From Typha latifolia (lineage: Eukaryota > Streptophyta > Magnoliopsida > Poales > Typhaceae), in NCBI GenBank assembly GCA_019914945.1, contig CM034113.1, positions 4,568,850 through 4,632,849 on the forward strand: 64,000 nt of DNA, given 5' to 3'. Every line of letters starts with the position of its first letter. The first letter of the stretch is position 1. The position numbers were made by a program, and so were the translations under genes. Below, in pieces: positions 22,301-32,448 of the stretch. The notes below the pieces were generated by a model. The model was not told the origin of the DNA. It saw only the letters and a list, made by a program, of their open reading frames with translations, and searched no databases.

Positions 22301-22820
22301 AAAGAGTTCATTGTGAAATATGATGCCTTGGGTGTTGGCATAAGAGCTGTACTAATACAAGGAGGATGTCCCATAGTCTTTCTTAGTAAGGCTTTGTCAT
22401 AAAAATCTCAGCAATTATCGACTTATGAGAGAGAGATGTTGGCAATTTTGCATGCGGTAACTAAGTGGAGGCCTAATTTGATCGGTAGATGATTCATTAT
22501 CCAAACTGATCAAAGCAACCTTCCATACTTTATGGGACAGTGCATACACACTCCAGCACAGCAGCGATGGGTCATAAAATTATTGGGGTATGATTATAAA
22601 ATACAATACAAGAAGGGAACGGAAAATAGAGCCACAGATGCACTATCATGCCAACCTGATACCGTGGAGCTTGCAGCCTATTCTTCTCCTACCTTTCCCT
22701 TCCTTGACGTGTTGAGGTATGCAAGTACATATGACCTAGATGTTTTGAGATCATTGCAGGAGATGTTGGATGATCCGAAGCATCATCCAGAGTTGGAAAA
22801 TCGAGATGGTCGCAAGGGTG
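19326..22820 (+). pseudogene. gag-pol: G3-A gag-pol, truncated after RNase H
   Basis: Starts at the ATG at 19326 (MTSTRRPMESTP). Gag N-terminus to 19577; gag core about 19900-20384 (AKVQMASFHLKGTALYWYRS, TTVLEYQAEFERVSS). Knuckle LCFRCDECFTPGHRC at about 20608-20655 keeps all four ligands. Protease 20793-21217 reads LIDSESTHNF, where DSG is expected. RT 21221-22219 contains VNVRPYRCPHVQKE, DKFSGLFEEP and the catalytic FFDD near 21880. RNase H 22220-22700 contains LALPDFTKEFIVKYDA and YKIQYKKGTENRATDAL. Numerous stops occur, many explicable as C-to-T. Integrase and the 3' LTR are missing; sequence changes at about 22817 into a short unexplained piece and then an L LTR end. Confidence 0.88.
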
Positions 22821-22850
22821 TTCGAACGCACAATATCTGTTCTTTGTATG

Positions 22851-23023
22851 GATAATTACTATTCTACCCTCCCTCAACCTTGCTCTACTGTTTTATTTTT
22901 AACTTTTCATCTCGACCTCCGATTTAGGTGAAACCAAGGCATTAGAACCCTAACTCACGAGGCGTCCATCTAAATTTTCATAATTTTTTTACATCCACAT
23001 CAGTCCAGATTTGGTATGTAACA
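22851..23023 (+). repeat. L LTR, 3' end fragment
   Basis: ATAATTACTATTCTACCCTC through GGTATGTAACA matches the last about 170 bases of the L LTR (compare 52154-52324). It probably belongs to the LTR begun at 17868, with about 130 bases lost together with the end of G3-A. Confidence 0.7.
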
Positions 23024-23640
23024 TGCTACTCCTTTGCATGTTGGAAGAGATGAGGGCAGAACAGAAAGTGGCAAGTGCATTGCACGAGAGGATGTTTGCA
23101 CTCTTAGCCAACGCACTTTTAGTTAAGGTGACCGTCCCAAACCCTCCATCGATTGCCACAACCATGGAGACCACCCCCACGTAACAACCTTCGGGATGCC
23201 CATAGCCAAGGAACAAATCATTGCTGCCCATGCCACAAAGGCAAGAAGAAGCAACAGAAGAGGAGTTACCTACACCATAGCTGAGCATACCGGTTTACCA
23301 AGTGAACTCGATGGCTTTTGAGGAAGACAATGGGTAGCATGACTTTGAAGATGATGAACCACCCTAGGACATTAGGGGCCATCACCAAATAGACCATGGG
23401 CATCCACCTGTGAGGCCTGCACCATGATGTCCATCGACGGACGATTGAGGCCTCCGCACTCAAACGATGAGCATCGACTTTCCCAAATTTAAGGGCGAAG
23501 AGCCAGTCGAGTGGCTGTACCATGCTGAGCAATTTTTTGCTTTCCAATGAAATAAGGAAGATGCTAAGGTATTGCTAGCAAGTTTTCATTTAGAAGGGTC
23601 TGCCCTACATTGGTACAAATCAACTTCTACTAATGACAGG
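23024..23640 (+). pseudogene. gag: Gypsy gag fragment, family uncertain
   Basis: A readable chromovirus-type gag core near 23470-23640: MSIDFPKFKGEEPVEWLYHA, then AKVLLASFHLEGSALHWYKS. Upstream is an acidic, Gln/Met-rich N-terminal part with several stops. No knuckle or protease follows; it breaks into a G3 LTR end near 23645. It could belong to G4 or to a family with no other copy in this window. Confidence 0.7.
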
Positions 23641-23650
23641 TTGAAGTGTT

Positions 23651-23806
23651 GAAGTTCTGGATCCAACCCAATTAGTTTCGTAATTTTCTGACTACCGAAA
23701 AATATCTGACGAATATTTTCCCACAATTGCGCAGACTACTTTCTGTAAGAAATTCAGATCTTAAGGAATTATTCTGTAGTAGATCTTTTGGTTCCAAATC
23801 CTATCA
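23651..23806 (+). repeat. G3 LTR 3' end fragment
   Basis: Aligned to 19045-19209 (GGATCCAACCCAATTAGTTT; AATATTTTCCCACAATTGCG), ending CCTATCA directly before the primer-site array. Upstream LTR sequence is absent. Confidence 0.78.
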
Positions 23807-23809
23807 ATT

Positions 23810-23902
23810 TGGTATCAGAGTCTATCATTTGGTATCAGAGTCTATCAATTGGTATCGGAGCTTATCAAAGTAGTATCAGAGCCTATCAATTGGTATCAGA
23901 GC
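23810..23902 (+). promoter_or_regulatory. Tandem array of five primer-binding-site copies
   Basis: Units start at 23810, 23830, 23850, 23871 and 23891 with a 20-21 base period. Sites 1, 2 and 5 begin TGGTATCAGAG, site 3 is TGGTATCGGAGC and site 4 is TAGTATCAGAGC. Spacers read CTATCAAT or TTATCAAA-like. After the array a short gag-like leader (TTCAACAACATAGACAGCCC) precedes LINE sequence. Confidence 0.88.
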
Positions 23903-23944
23903 TTAATCAGACTTCAACAACATAGACAGCCCTATTGAGAAATA

Positions 23945-24214
23945 TGAGGACTCAAACACCAACTCAATTAGACTTGTTGTGTTCGCAGATTGGATTAGCT
24001 TTGCTTTATTTGTAGACTTGGGATTCAGCGGCCTAAGTTACACCTTGTCGAATAGAAGAATCAGGTGCAATCTCATTAGGGAACCGCTTGATAGAGCTCT
24101 AGCAAATGTTTCTTGGTGCACCATCTTCACGGAAGCAAGAGTTCTCCACCTACCTGCCATCTTAGGTGACCATAACCTTTTGCTACTCGAACGAACGTAT
24201 TTAGGTCCTTTTAA
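23945..24214 (+). pseudogene. L1-type LINE, endonuclease part
   Basis: The frame reads EDSNTNSIRL, FADWISFALFVDLGFSGLSY, TLSNRRIRC, then LDRALANVSWCTIFTEARV and LHLPAILGDHNLLLLE. This is the C-terminal part of the APE-type endonuclease of plant L1 LINEs, including the conserved GDHNLLLL. It is cut at 24214 by the G2 element and resumes at 47385. The left boundary against the G3 piece is approximate. Confidence 0.83.
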
Positions 24215-24985
24215 TGATGTGACTCAGACCTCACCGAGTCGTCTCGAGCATGGATACACCCTATAAGACTCTTCTCTTATTATGTTTTAGTTATTTATTT
24301 TAGAAAAATAAGGATTTTGTATGTCGCATTCGAACACGGGAGGGTGCGTTCGAATGCCTGTAGGCGTTCACATCGATAGAGAACACAATTTATGCGTTCG
24401 AACGCACAATCTCGTTCTAACATGATTGGCGAGAATTTATTGTTTCTAGGGTTATTATTTATTATTTTTGTCTTGTTTGGTTAGCCTCTTAAGGTGTGGA
24501 TAGCAACTGAAAAGATTATAATGAATGAATATTGAGTTCTATTCCCTTTCCTTCCTCTCTATCCTAATCTTTCTTCCCTTTCGTTCAAGCCCTAGCCTTG
24601 CGCTATCTCGACGTCGGTGATCCTCTAACCTCCCTCGTCTTTTGAGTCTTCCCTCCTCCTTGGGATCTCGACCCCTTCTCCCCCTTTATCCTTATCTCCT
24701 AAACACCACAATCCATCTGCCCTATCACCATTATTATCCCTTACCTCTTCATCACCACGACCCGTCATTTCCACCATCACCCCCACTTTTAAGTATTTTC
24801 GTCCCAGTGTCAGTCAGAATCTATGAGGGGCATAAATACTCAAAAGGTAGATCAGAAAGTTATAGATCGACCACCCCTAGTTTCATAATTTTCCATCTAT
24901 AGTAGAATATCTAGTAAATATTTTCTCCCGATTGCGCGGGCTGCTTTCCTACATTCAATCAGAAGCGGACATTCGGACTATAACA
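24215..24985 (+). repeat. G2 5' LTR, 771 bp
   Basis: TGATGTGACTCAGACC to ACTATAACA. It contains TTCGAA-type sites at about 24335-24410 and the GGTTAGCCTCTTAAGGTGTG block shared with G1 and G3. It aligns with the 3' LTR at 46649. Confidence 0.9.
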
Positions 24986-24987
24986 AG

Positions 24988-25000
24988 TGGTATCAGAGCC
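24988..25000 (+). promoter_or_regulatory. Primer binding site (tRNA-iMet), G2
   Basis: TGGTATCAGAGCC lies two bases after the LTR end, a perfect match. Confidence 0.92.
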
Positions 25001-25017
25001 GCCGTTCCTCGGCCACC

Positions 25018-27673
25018 ATGCCAACCACCAGATCCATGGCATTGAGACCTAATGAAGGCCCCTCCGCTGAGGGAGAGGCAACATAGATTATCAGATCGGA
25101 TGCCAACCCTAACTCACTGATCCAAACGTCTCCAGCAACCTCTACGGTCAACTCAGATCTAATCAAGATGTTTAAGGATATGATGGAGACACAATGAGCC
25201 TGCAAGCATCAATGGAAGCAATAACTCAAGTCCTCTTAGGTGCACCAAGGGGTATGGTGGCGATCGAGTTCCCTACTCAAGCCCGGGCTGCACCATAAAG
25301 GGAACCCACATTTTGCCAAAGGACATTGCCTCCACCATTCCATACCAGGTGGGAGGAAGACCATGAAGATCCCATGGGTGGTCATGCTAGGAGGCCCTTG
25401 CTGCCCACGCCGGCCGAAAGGCACAACGTACCACCACTGGTCTTTCACCACGACGTACCACCGCTAGTTAATCACCATGACCGAGCACCAGATCCATCCC
25501 TCTACAATGACGATGACGAGTGGATGGATTACGAAGAACCAACGACCCCACGACACCATCCTAGGGATGCTCGATTCAACCCAAGAGAAAGGAGGCCTAA
25601 CCGATATGACGAAGAAGAATGAGGCGTCTGTGCAGGGACTGTTTGCCTCAACTTCCACCCTACAATGGAGGAGACCCACTCGATTAGGTTTATCAAGCTG
25701 AGCAATTCTTCGAGTACCAAAGAACACCTAATGCACAAAAGGTGTTGTTTGCATCTTTCCATCTCGAAGACATCGCCATTCGATGGTATTAGGCCACAAA
25801 TCAAGCTCAACCATATCAATCATGGGAGGAGTTTGCTGACGTTATTTGCGTCCGATTTGGACCCTCTAGTTATATGGATTTCCAATCAAGTGTGTTATCA
25901 ATCAAGTGTAGGGCTAGTCGGATTCCCAACTCAAGAGCATCTCCATTAGTGGCCTTCAGCGAGATATTCAAGCTGAAGTGAAGGCCACCCGACCAACCAC
26001 ACTGTTGGAGGCTTTTGCAATAGCTCAATTAATGGAAGAGAAGCTTCGAGAGCTGTGAATAGCGAAAATAGGGGGCTGGAGCACCACAGAATCTAGAGGA
26101 GTGCCTCAGCAAACAGCAGCCACACCTCATGTGTCGGCACCTCCACCGAGAGCAACAGGAGCAAGAATACCTCCACGGCCACAATTAGAACTGAGGGGAC
26201 CTCCCCGGACTACCATGAGGAGACTTACCCCAGCCCAGTTGAAGAGAGAAGAGCTAAAGGGCTATGTTTTTATTATGATGAGCGATTCACCCCTCGGCAC
26301 AAATGTGCCCGACCAGCAGACACAGTGATGCTGTTGGACAAAGCAGAGGATGTAGAGAAAGAGGAAATAATGGAAGCTGAACTACAGGATGCGGTCAAAG
26401 ACCAAGAAGCATTGAAAAGCAACGAGGAGATCCACGCTGAGATATCCATGCATGCCTACATCGACGACAATGCACCTCGGACGTTGCGAGTCGGTGGCAC
26501 CACGAAGAATCAAATGGTGAGGATCCTCATCGACACTAGGAGCACCCACAACTTCATAGACGAGCATGTGGTCAAGAAGATAGGGATGGCTACAGACGCT
26601 ACTTTGGGATTTGATGTAGCTTTGGGAGATGGCACGACGCTCCGAGCAAACGGCGTACACCAAGGCTTTTTTTTTGAAGATTCAGGGCAATTCCTTCACC
26701 TTGGATCTTCACCCATTGGCCTTACAAGGGGCTGACATTGTATTAGGGACTCAATAGATGCAAAGTTTGGGCTCGGTGACCTTTGACTTCTCGAAAATGT
26801 GGATGGACTTCAAACGAAGAGGCAAGCATGTGCGGTTAGATAAAATTTGATCACGGCTCGGAGCGCAACTTCAACCGATGGTGGGACTACCAAAGGCCAG
26901 ATGTCATGGACTTTTAATGTAATTAATCTAGAGTCAAGTAGACCATGCAAAGTAAAGAAGAAGTACCCGCTAATTTGTCCGCCTTATTGAAGGAATTCGA
27001 CAAGGTGTTTGAGGAGTCATGCGGCATACATCCGGCTCGACCCCAAGGCCACCGCATTGAGATTACTCCTGGAGCGGAATTGGCTAATGTTCGTCCTTAT
27101 CGATACCCATTTGTGCAAAAGGAGGAGATCACAAGACTTATCAAGTTGATGCTAGACAACAGAATCATCCAACCGAGCTAGAGCTCGTACTCCTCACCGG
27201 TGCTCCTAGTGCAGAAGAAGGACGGGACATGGCAATTCTGCATGGATTACCGTGCACTCAATGCCATCACGGTGAAGGATAGGTATCCCATACCTGTCAT
27301 TGAAGAACTCTTGGATGAGCTCTCGGGGGCCTCTTATTTCAGCAATTAGATTTGCGAGCTAGCTACCACCAAATCCGTGTGAGGCCCGAGGATGTGCACA
27401 AGACCACATTCCGCACACATGATGGGCATTATGAGTTTAAGGCCATGACTTTAGGACTAACTAATGCCCCCTCCACCTTCCAAGGTTTGATGAATGATGT
27501 CTTTAGAGTATTATTGAGGTGGTTTGTACTAGTCTTCTTCGACGACATCCTTATGTACAGCCGCTCATGGAGGGAACATTTTGTTCACCTTCGCAAAGTA
27601 TTACAGATTTTGAAGGACAATGAGCTGATGGTGAAGGAGTATAAATATTTATGAGGCCCGCTGAGAGTGGAGT
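25018..27673 (+). pseudogene. gag-pol: G2 gag, knuckle, protease and RT start
   Basis: Starts at the ATG at 25018 (MPTTRSMALRPNEG). Gag runs to about 26060 in several frames. The knuckle at about 26270-26310 reads CFYYDERFTPRHKC: its second cysteine is Tyr. Protease 26325-26735 reads LIDTRSTHNF, with the catalytic Gly changed to Arg. RT 26945-27655 is well preserved: [54 protein letters not shown], and the catalytic FFDD in VLVFFDDILMYS, with one frameshift near 27340. The reading is cut at 27674 by X while still within RT (GPLRVEY expected). Confidence 0.87.
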
Positions 27674-28430
27674 TGTAACAACTCGGCCCTTAAAAAAATA
27701 TATCAAATCAAATCAATTTGAGCATGACGCGACCGGCCACATTGTGGCTGGCATTGTGCCCAAGCTAAGCCCAGTAGGTGAGAAATTTATTCACTTGTCA
27801 TGGCTAGTTTTGGGCGCGCCATGTGCACGCAACCGCCAAGCCGACCAAGCCGACCAGGCCAGTTGGGTGTTGCAGGGCCCGCAGCCGTCGCCACCATCCT
27901 CTCTCCTCCACCGCCTTCTCTCTCTCTCTCTCTTGATCACCCTCTCACTCTACTCTATCTCACACTCTCTTTCTTTTCCCATTGCTGACAATAGTCTGCC
28001 GCCACCTCCCTTAGAACCGTCGCCACCTCCCTTAGAACCACCGCCACCTCCCTTAGAACCACCACTGCCAATGAGATCTCTCTCTCTCTCCCTCTCTCCT
28101 TCTTGCCTTGAGCTCGGGCTCGCTTGAGTTGATCTGTCGGCGAGAGGCCGGCCACTAGCTGGCCAACAATGGTCAACTCCCTCCCCGCTAGCCTAGGTCC
28201 GCAGCCCCTCCCGACCCTTCTCTTTTCTTCTTTCTTCTTCCTTCCTCTTCTTCTTCTTCTTCTTCTTCTTCTTCTTCTCCCCTCCCCTTCTTTTTCTCTC
28301 CTTGGGCTTACTGCCCTCAGCTACAGTGGTGCTTGGCTTGGCCCAGCACCTTGTAGTGCATGGTGCTGGGCTTGGCCAGCACCTGTTGTAAAAAGGTATA
28401 GGTGCAGGAAGACCATTTTGAATCTTTATG

Positions 28431-30330
28431 TAGATTTTAATCATTGATTGTAGTTGGATGATCTTATACTATGAAAATATGTTAAACAATATGATATGAT
28501 TAGGGATTGTAAAATTTTAGAATAAGTGATATGATCAGTTGTCCTTGCAAGATGCTTGTGTTAGTAGTTATAGAAGTTTTGATTGTACAAGCAAATAGAT
28601 GTTTAACATCTCTGTTACATTATTAACTTGATGATTACAAAGAGGATAATAAAGATAGGAAATATGACATGAACTAAGATTATGGATTATGAATGATTTT
28701 AGTAGTTGAGATTTAATATAACTTTTGGATGACATGAAAGTGAGATTAGTTTAGAAACTGCTAATTATGTGGATATGATTAAGTGGAAGAATGATAATGA
28801 TATGAACCGTATAGCATAATAGTAATTTACTAAGATGGTAGCACTTGATATACCTTGTATGATAGTAGAAAAATGCATTGCCAATTTAGTTTTGACATCG
28901 ATTTAGAGGATAAGAATGTGATAGCATGTGGATTGTGTGTTCTTGATGATATTGGATTTGACTCAAAAATATGTAGACTTATATTGATTTACGGTTATTG
29001 TGTGGTACTGATGATGTTGTAGAATAATTTTAAGCAATGTTATAAGATTAATTTTTTCAGTATATGTGGTGGACTTTATTCGAAGGTTGTAATAGAATAT
29101 TAACGTGAAACTTTTGAGAAATTACCAGGTTTAGGTAATTATTTATTAAAAATGAGATGTGATGATTTTTTTTGACATGGGTGTTAAATTGGGTATTATG
29201 ACATTGTCTTGATGATACAACTAGAGAGATTTGTAGATAGAATTATATATAGAGTATATGATAGATTTGACTATGCATTATGATCGATTTGGAAGTTGGA
29301 CTAATGGCTTTATAGGATGGACCATATTCAGTGTATTGACTGATGTTTATTATATTGCTAGACGATAAATAAATAGTGATGTATAGAAGGTGGTTATATT
29401 TGCATTTCTATAACCTTTGACTTACGTGATAAATTATTACCAGAAGTTATTGAGTGAGCTTTTTGAATGAAACGATTGATTTTAATAATTGTAATGACTT
29501 ACAAGTTCGTATATGAGTTTTAAGATAAAGATATCTAATTGAGAAATGATAATTATAGGATAGGATTGATAATTCTATTATAGTTTGTAAATTTTTTATT
29601 TTTTTAGGAATTACAAAATTGAGGATGTGAGTTGATTTAAAATAAAAGAGAAAATTTATGTTAGTGAGGTTGATAATTATTATTCTTAGGCATTATATTA
29701 TCCATATGAATAAATTGATTTCAGTTTCTTTATTAGTAGATCATATCATAATAGCCTGAATAACTCGGTAGATTAATCTTAGTATCTTATTAGTTCATGG
29801 AAAGTACTTTTATGGGTTTATCTGAATTATGAGTACGTACTCTTAAAGATTAATTATGATTGGTTAGTAAATACTTGGAATTTTATTAGTTACATGATGC
29901 TATGTTGATGTTTTTGAGTATATGTTAACAATTGTTGGGTATGGATTTGTTTTATGAGTTGAGTATTATATTATCGAGTCATTGGAATGTTGGATTATGT
30001 GACAGAATTTACTAGGAAGTTATTGCTTTTACAATGGTGATTGAGTTAATCATGATTGGATTGGAACTATATGAATTAATGAATAGATAGTTTGGATGCT
30101 GAAAATAATTGATGAAAAGATCATTATAATTTATTTTTTTATCATGTATGTTGCTTGAGGTAGCTTAAATTTAATCATTCAAATATTGCAGGTTAAGAAG
30201 GAAGATAATATAAGGAATGAGAAGGCTATATAAATTTTATTTGATATTATAGTATGATTAACATCGATAGGTTGGATTTGATGAGTTGTATGTTATTTTG
30301 AAGAATGTATTATGAACATAGACTGTGATT
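28431..30330 (+). other. X-1 interior, non-coding, C-poor
   Basis: About 1.9 kb without a frame above 60 codons. It aligns by eye over long stretches with X-2 (for example GAAATATGACATG near 28660 and 62008, and TGGATGACATGA near 28725 and 62078). The plus strand has many G and very few C. Confidence 0.75.
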
Positions 30331-32440
30331 AACATTATGGCCGGCCTCGTGCCCAAGCTAAGCCCAATAGGTGAGAAATTTTCTCACCTGCTGTGGCTGG
30401 TTTTGGGCACGCCACATGCACCCAGCCGCCGCCGCCATCCTCCCTCCTCCACCGCCTTCTCTCTTAATCTCTCTCATTGTACACTCTCTCACTCTCTTTC
30501 TCTTCCCATTGCAGACATCGGCCCACCGCCACCTCCCATGGAATCGTCGCCGCCAATGAGATCTCCCACTCCCATCTCTTTCCTTTTCTTTCTCTCTCTT
30601 TCTCTTCCTCTCTCCTTCTTGCCTTGAGCTCGGGCTCGCCGGAGCCAAGCCGCCGGCAAGAGGTCGGCCACTGGCTAGCCAGTAACGGCCGGCCCCCTCC
30701 TCGCCAACCCGCGTCCACAACCCCTCCCTCCCTTCCCTTTTCTTTTTTCTTCTTTCTTCTTCTTCTTCTTCTTCTTCTTCTTCTTCTCCCCTCCCCTTTT
30801 TCTTCTCTCCTCAGACTTACTGCCCTCGGCTGCAGTGGTGCTAGGCTCGGCCCATCACCTTGTAGTGCATGTTGCGGGCTTGCCCAGCACACTTGCAACG
30901 CATGCATGCACCTATGGCGTGCAAGGTGCTGGGCTCAACCCAGCACACTTGCGACACGTGTGTGCTGGGCTCGGTGTTGAGGTGCTAGGCCGAGCCCAGC
31001 ACTATAGCAAGGGGAGGTTGCTCCCTTCTGTTATTTTTATTAATTATATAATTTATTTTCTAAAATTAAGGTAAATTAGTTTTTTTTAGATAATTTTTGA
31101 TAATTTACAACTTACTAATATAATTATTAGCTAAGCATAAGTAAGACAAATATAATTAATTGTCTTACTTATTTGAGACCCCGTGGACCTTACTAGCGAC
31201 GAGTGGCGGTTGATCGATGAACGTGAGGGATACGTGTGTAGTATCTTTTGATCAGATGTGAGTAGTTTTATCCTCTAGACGCCTTTCTCAAATTAGGATA
31301 TATTATATATTATGTATATGCATGTTTTAGCCTCCAGCATGGTTATATGATCTTATTTAGAGATGATTTCAGTTTAGTATATTTTATCATGCATATGATT
31401 AGGCTGATCTGTGATATGAGTATGTTGGTGATATATAGAGATGATTGGATATGACTATATTGTTATGAGTTTATGATTTGAGATGAACTTTAGCATGAGT
31501 ATGCATGTGATAGACTGGCATGACTATACATGTGAATATGTATTACTGGTCATTTCATCGCATCATATATATTTTTGACTCATCTTCTACCTAAATTCCT
31601 AATATTCATGACTTGTTATAGTATTGGGTAAAATGCATATTAACTGTCATTTAAAAGGAATATATAAAATCTGATTAATAAGATAGTTGATAGAAAGTGT
31701 GAGGATACCCGAGTGGGCGCAAAGGTTAGCACGCACTTGGTGGATGATTGATCGCACGATATAGTCGCGATTTTGTGGCCTTATGTCCGAGGTCGTTAGT
31801 CTATGTGCGTAGTAGACATTCAAACACATGCCATTCGCTAGGGCATATGTGGTGAGTTATCCTCACATATTTCTATCAACGAAAAGGGAGCCCACTCCAG
31901 ATGGATGTTGATACCATTAGCGAATGGCAGGATATGATTATGTTTGAAATACTCTTTGCAGATGACAGAGTATGCTCTAAGCCTTCAGGCATGATGTTGA
32001 GACCGGGTACCAGGTGTTGACTATGCACAGTGGTTTAGTGTGATGATATTATACTCAGATGTCATTGGTGACTGAGATGTTGAGAAATACATATGATTTC
32101 ATTATCATCTGATATACCTAATTATTGAGTAGTCAATAAACATCATATATGGTTATATTTGATATCATAGCTTGGTCATAGTATGACATGGAGATTTATT
32201 TACACATTGTCGAGAATTATATACTTTGATCAGTTATGATATAATATCTATATTTAATTTATATATTATTGAATATGATATCTATATTTAATTTATATAT
32301 TACTCATTCATGACATGATGCTCCTATGTGATTCATATTATCTAGTACATGATTTACTCTCTATTTAGCAACATTGATTCGGGGTAAGGTCTATTCACTA
32401 AGCCTTTTGCTTATGACTCTCATTATTTCCTTTCTAACCC
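30331..32440 (+). repeat. X-1 second LTR
   Basis: Matches the X LTR from just after its start (GGCCGGCCTCGTGCCCAAGC) through the CT-rich part, TTC microsatellite (about 30745-30785), GTGCTGGGC hairpins (30835-31005), and GACCCCGTGGACC and TTTTAGCCTCCAGCATG blocks. Its last 200 bases (32240-32440) differ from X-2. The open frames here (such as 30358-30720 and 30464-30907) are low-complexity and on both strands, so I do not call them genes. Confidence 0.75.
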
Positions 32441-32448
32441 CCAAGATA

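Larger units (their letters stand above)
27674..32440 (+). mobile_element. X-1: large non-coding LTR element, rearranged
   Basis: Starts TGTAACAAC inside the G2 RT. It carries a partial first LTR (27674 to about 28430), an AT-rich non-coding interior (to about 30330) and a second, longer LTR copy (to about 32440). LTR parts match the complete X LTR at 58612-61180, and the interior matches 61480-63620. No gag or pol frame is visible, which fits a large retrotransposon derivative. The right end is not flanked by G2, so a deletion joined X to the minus-strand G3 integrase. Confidence 0.78.

Noticed and set aside
27651..28176. Pro/Ser/Leu-rich frames at the X LTR start as a gene
   Set aside because: CT-rich low-complexity DNA is open on both strands and in several frames; the same stretch recurs in the X LTRs at 30331 and 58661 with different readings.
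30358..31074. Overlapping frames of 100-167 codons as proteins
   Set aside because: Arg/Lys/Glu runs and their antisense Ser/Leu runs come from TTC/GAA microsatellites within an LTR.
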